Source: IMCC2047 sp041395865
GTDB lineage: Bacteria > Pseudomonadota > Gammaproteobacteria > Pseudomonadales > IMCC2047
Direction: 5' to 3'
Length of the DNA: 64,000 bases
Assembly (NCBI GenBank): GCA_041395865.1
Contig: JAWKZQ010000002.1
Coordinates: 124,001-188,000, forward strand
Position 1 is the stretch's first letter. Every line of letters starts with the position of its first letter. Below the pieces are notes generated by a model, which was not told where the DNA came from, made no database searches, and worked only from the letters and a program-made list of their open reading frames with translations. A program made the position numbers and the translations under genes. Of the stretch, positions 62,343 through 64,000 are shown in pieces.

Positions 62343-62796
62343 TTTTACCTTCCGGGTCTCCCCCCTCGGGCATCGGACGTCCCTGTTCGACATCCACCAG
62401 GGGCGGAGACTTCTTATACAACAACTCAACCAATTCCGCTTCAGACCGGGACAGGCCGCAATGCTCCACCAATTCCCCGACGCCGCTTCCCTGGCTGACC
62501 ATCCTGACCGCTTCGTTATAGGGCAGGTTGCCCAAATCGCGCTGTTGCAGCTGCTCCTGGCGCTGGGCGGTATCCTTCAGGTTCATTTCAACCTGTTGCA
62601 GCTGACTGGCAACGCCAAAGGCACCATCCATCATTGCGGACAGTTCGTTTTCCAGCCGATTGATTCTTTTTTGCAGTGCCAGTTCAGCCTCGCTGGCCCG
62701 CTGCACCGCTTTTTTAGACAGCACGACAGCGGTCGCTGCAACAATAAGCGCAACGATTGCAATAACTGCCAATAACAATAGCCCGGTGATACCCAT
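62335..62796 (-). CDS. DUF2802 protein of the flagellar/chemotaxis cluster
   Basis: 153 residues: N-terminal helix (about 3-26), a coiled coil (about 30-85) and the C-terminal DUF2802 part (YNEAVRMVSQGSGVGELVEHCGLSRSEAELV), which looks like a helix-turn-helix-type unit. In pseudomonads the family sits at the end of the cheA-motC-motD-cheW cluster; here it follows motD by 35 bp. Confidence 0.85.
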   Translation of the reverse strand: MGITGLLLLAVIAIVALIVAATAVVLSKKAVQRASEAELALQKRINRLENELSAMMDGAFGVASQLQQVEMNLKDTAQRQEQLQQRDLGNLPYNEAVRMVSQGSGVGELVEHCGLSRSEAELVELLYKKSPPLVDVEQGRPMPEGGDPEGKND

Positions 62797-62831
62797 GATT
62801 ACCCGCTGATCAATAACGTCGGAACGCCCTG

Positions 62832-63755
62832 TTACAGGTCGTCCTGCGTAAATAATAAACCGCCGCCTTCCAATTCAACAGACTTAACCTTGTCCTTTTC
62901 CTTCAGGAAAGGCGTCGCGCCCCGCTCGGTATTTTCCTCGGACTTGGAAACCGCTTCGCCCACACCGCTCAGGGCGCGGCGCACATCCAGGTCGCGCGAC
63001 ACAATCAAGGCAACCCGGCGGTTCTTGCTTCGCCCGTCCGGACTGTCGTTACTGGCAATCGGCTGGTAATGGGCATAACCAACCGCTGCCATGCGTTGCG
63101 GGTCCACGCCATTTTGCGCCAGCATTCTCACAACACTGGCAGAGCGAGCCGCGGAAAGCTCCCAATTGGAGGGATAGAGGGAGGATTGAATCGGTAGATC
63201 ATCCGTAAAACCTTCCACTTGTACCGGGTTTTCGTAGCTGCTGAGGAAGCCGGAAATTTCCTCCAGAATAGGAACCGCCGTGGCATTCAGGCGCGCACTG
63301 CCGCTTTCAAACAACAGGTTGGAGCTCAGGGATATTTCAATCCAGCTTTCGTTGCCGCTAACACTGATCTCGCCATCCTGCATCAGGTCGCCAAAGGCCG
63401 ATTCCACCTGGTCCGACAACTCGGCCAGCATCGTACCAATATTGTCGCCATCGCCATCCGGATCGGCTTTTATATCCCCTTCTTTATTTGCCATGCCTGA
63501 AAAATCAATCATGCTGTTGTTGGCGTGTGTGCTGATTTCCACCACTTCCACACTGCTGGGCTCTTCGCGTTCCTGCACATTAAAGGCCCCGATCAAGGTC
63601 TCGGAAAGCACCTTGTACTTTCCTTCGTTAACCGAAGAAATCGAGTACATCACCACAAAAAAGGCGAACAATAATGTAATGAAGTCGGAATAGGAGATCA
63701 GCCAGCGTTCGTGGTTTTCCTGGTCGTGATTTCGGTGATTATCGCGGCGCGGCAT
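62832..63755 (-). CDS. motD: flagellar motor protein MotD
   Basis: MotB-type stator subunit (307 residues). The plug/TM segment WLISYSDFITLLFAFFVVMYSIS contains the proton-carrying aspartate (SYSD), and the OmpA-like peptidoglycan domain (about 165-265) has VQVEGFTDDLPIQSSLYPSNWELSAARSA-type sequence. Follows motC by 14 bp. Confidence 0.95.
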   Translation of the reverse strand: MPRRDNHRNHDQENHERWLISYSDFITLLFAFFVVMYSISSVNEGKYKVLSETLIGAFNVQEREEPSSVEVVEISTHANNSMIDFSGMANKEGDIKADPDGDGDNIGTMLAELSDQVESAFGDLMQDGEISVSGNESWIEISLSSNLLFESGSARLNATAVPILEEISGFLSSYENPVQVEGFTDDLPIQSSLYPSNWELSAARSASVVRMLAQNGVDPQRMAAVGYAHYQPIASNDSPDGRSKNRRVALIVSRDLDVRRALSGVGEAVSKSEENTERGATPFLKEKDKVKSVELEGGGLLFTQDDL

Positions 63756-63769
63756 AGATCATCCCCAAA

Positions 63770-64000
63770 TCAGGTGTGCTCGAGGTAACCCTGCAGTTTC
63801 ATTTCAATCGAGCGCGGGTTTTCACCTTCAGCAATGGCAATCACGCCCTCGACAATCATCTCATTGAACTGGTACTGCTGCTGCACGACGCCCTTGAGCT
63901 TACTGGAAATCGGCAGGAACAGCAGGTTAGCCAAACCAACGCCGTAGATGGTAGCAACGAAGGCGGTAGCGATACCCGAACCCAACTGGCTGGGATCGGC
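63770..64000 (-). CDS. motC: flagellar motor protein MotC, 3' part
   Basis: MotA-type stator subunit cut by the window edge. Reading in from the edge gives ADPSQLGSGIATAFVATIYG, the conserved MotA segment before the last helix, then the C-terminal cytoplasmic tail. The start is beyond position 64000. Confidence 0.93.
   Translation of the reverse strand, partial: ADPSQLGSGIATAFVATIYGVGLANLLFLPISSKLKGVVQQQYQFNEMIVEGVIAIAEGENPRSIEMKLQGYLEHT

Noticed and set aside
1..64000. CRISPR arrays, insertion sequences, integrases, tRNA or rRNA genes
   Set aside because: I saw no regularly spaced repeats, transposase or integrase motifs, or tRNA-like cloverleaf sequences on reading; a tRNAscan or CRISPR search was not run.

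Overview
The window is a stretch of gammaproteobacterial chromosome of moderate GC content. The full ccmABCDEFGHI run, the smc-zipA-ligA order, a type II secretion operon, and a MotC/MotD/DUF2802 flagellar block are all arrangements familiar from the Pseudomonas/Cellvibrio side of the Gammaproteobacteria. I do not assign a genus. I saw no tRNA, rRNA, CRISPR array, insertion sequence or prophage. Coding density is high and the region is mostly core genome with some accessory genes.

Layout. 1-4600: an orphan FocA channel, a small SLT transglycosylase, a glycosyltransferase-like protein, acylphosphatase, a TlpA-like lipoprotein, and the coupled arsC(yfgD)-wrbA-DUF2069 set. 4600-13533 (minus): smc, zipA, ligA, an unknown membrane-anchored protein, and a receiver protein with a long coiled coil and a C-terminal membrane tail. 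13592-20581 (minus): nine cytochrome c maturation genes, followed by a divergent cytochrome P460 / AraC-regulator pair. 22448-24279: a FliK-like protein coupled to a stand-alone FlhB C-terminal domain. 24318-25735: Fur box, bfd and two bacterioferritins with complementary active-site losses. 25864-28021: a voltage-gated cation channel with an acidic filter, dodecin and a TauE-like exporter. 28162-33499: a CPA2 antiporter, ppk1 and ppx. 33500-35989 (minus): a sialidase-like membrane-anchored protein with two polytopic membrane proteins.

36192-43010: an unrecognised secreted protein of about 523 residues, then TorR, TorS and TorT homologues with two tor-box-like sites between torS and torT, but no torCAD. 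43233-53608: gspCDEFGHIJKLM in one tightly packed operon without gspN. 53609-56419: a structured intergenic region that may be an RNA, a small exported protein, PhnA, a large palindrome, a PPK2 and a zinc-ribbon membrane protein. 56453-59955 (minus): an NSS-family transporter followed by trpB and trpA, with a predicted three-way-junction RNA just before trpB. 60059-64000 (minus): YtoQ, cytochrome b561-YceI, ChaC, DUF2802, MotD and the 3' part of MotC.

Themes. Several blocks concern redox and metal handling (Ccm, P460, TlpA, Bfr/Bfd, b561/YceI). Polyphosphate has three enzymes (PPK1, PPX, PPK2). The secretion operon lies close to secreted proteins of unknown function that could be its cargo. 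The parts I find least explained are the trpB leader structure, the tail-anchored receiver protein, the sialidase-like three-gene locus, the secreted protein beside torR, and the repeat-bearing region after gspM.
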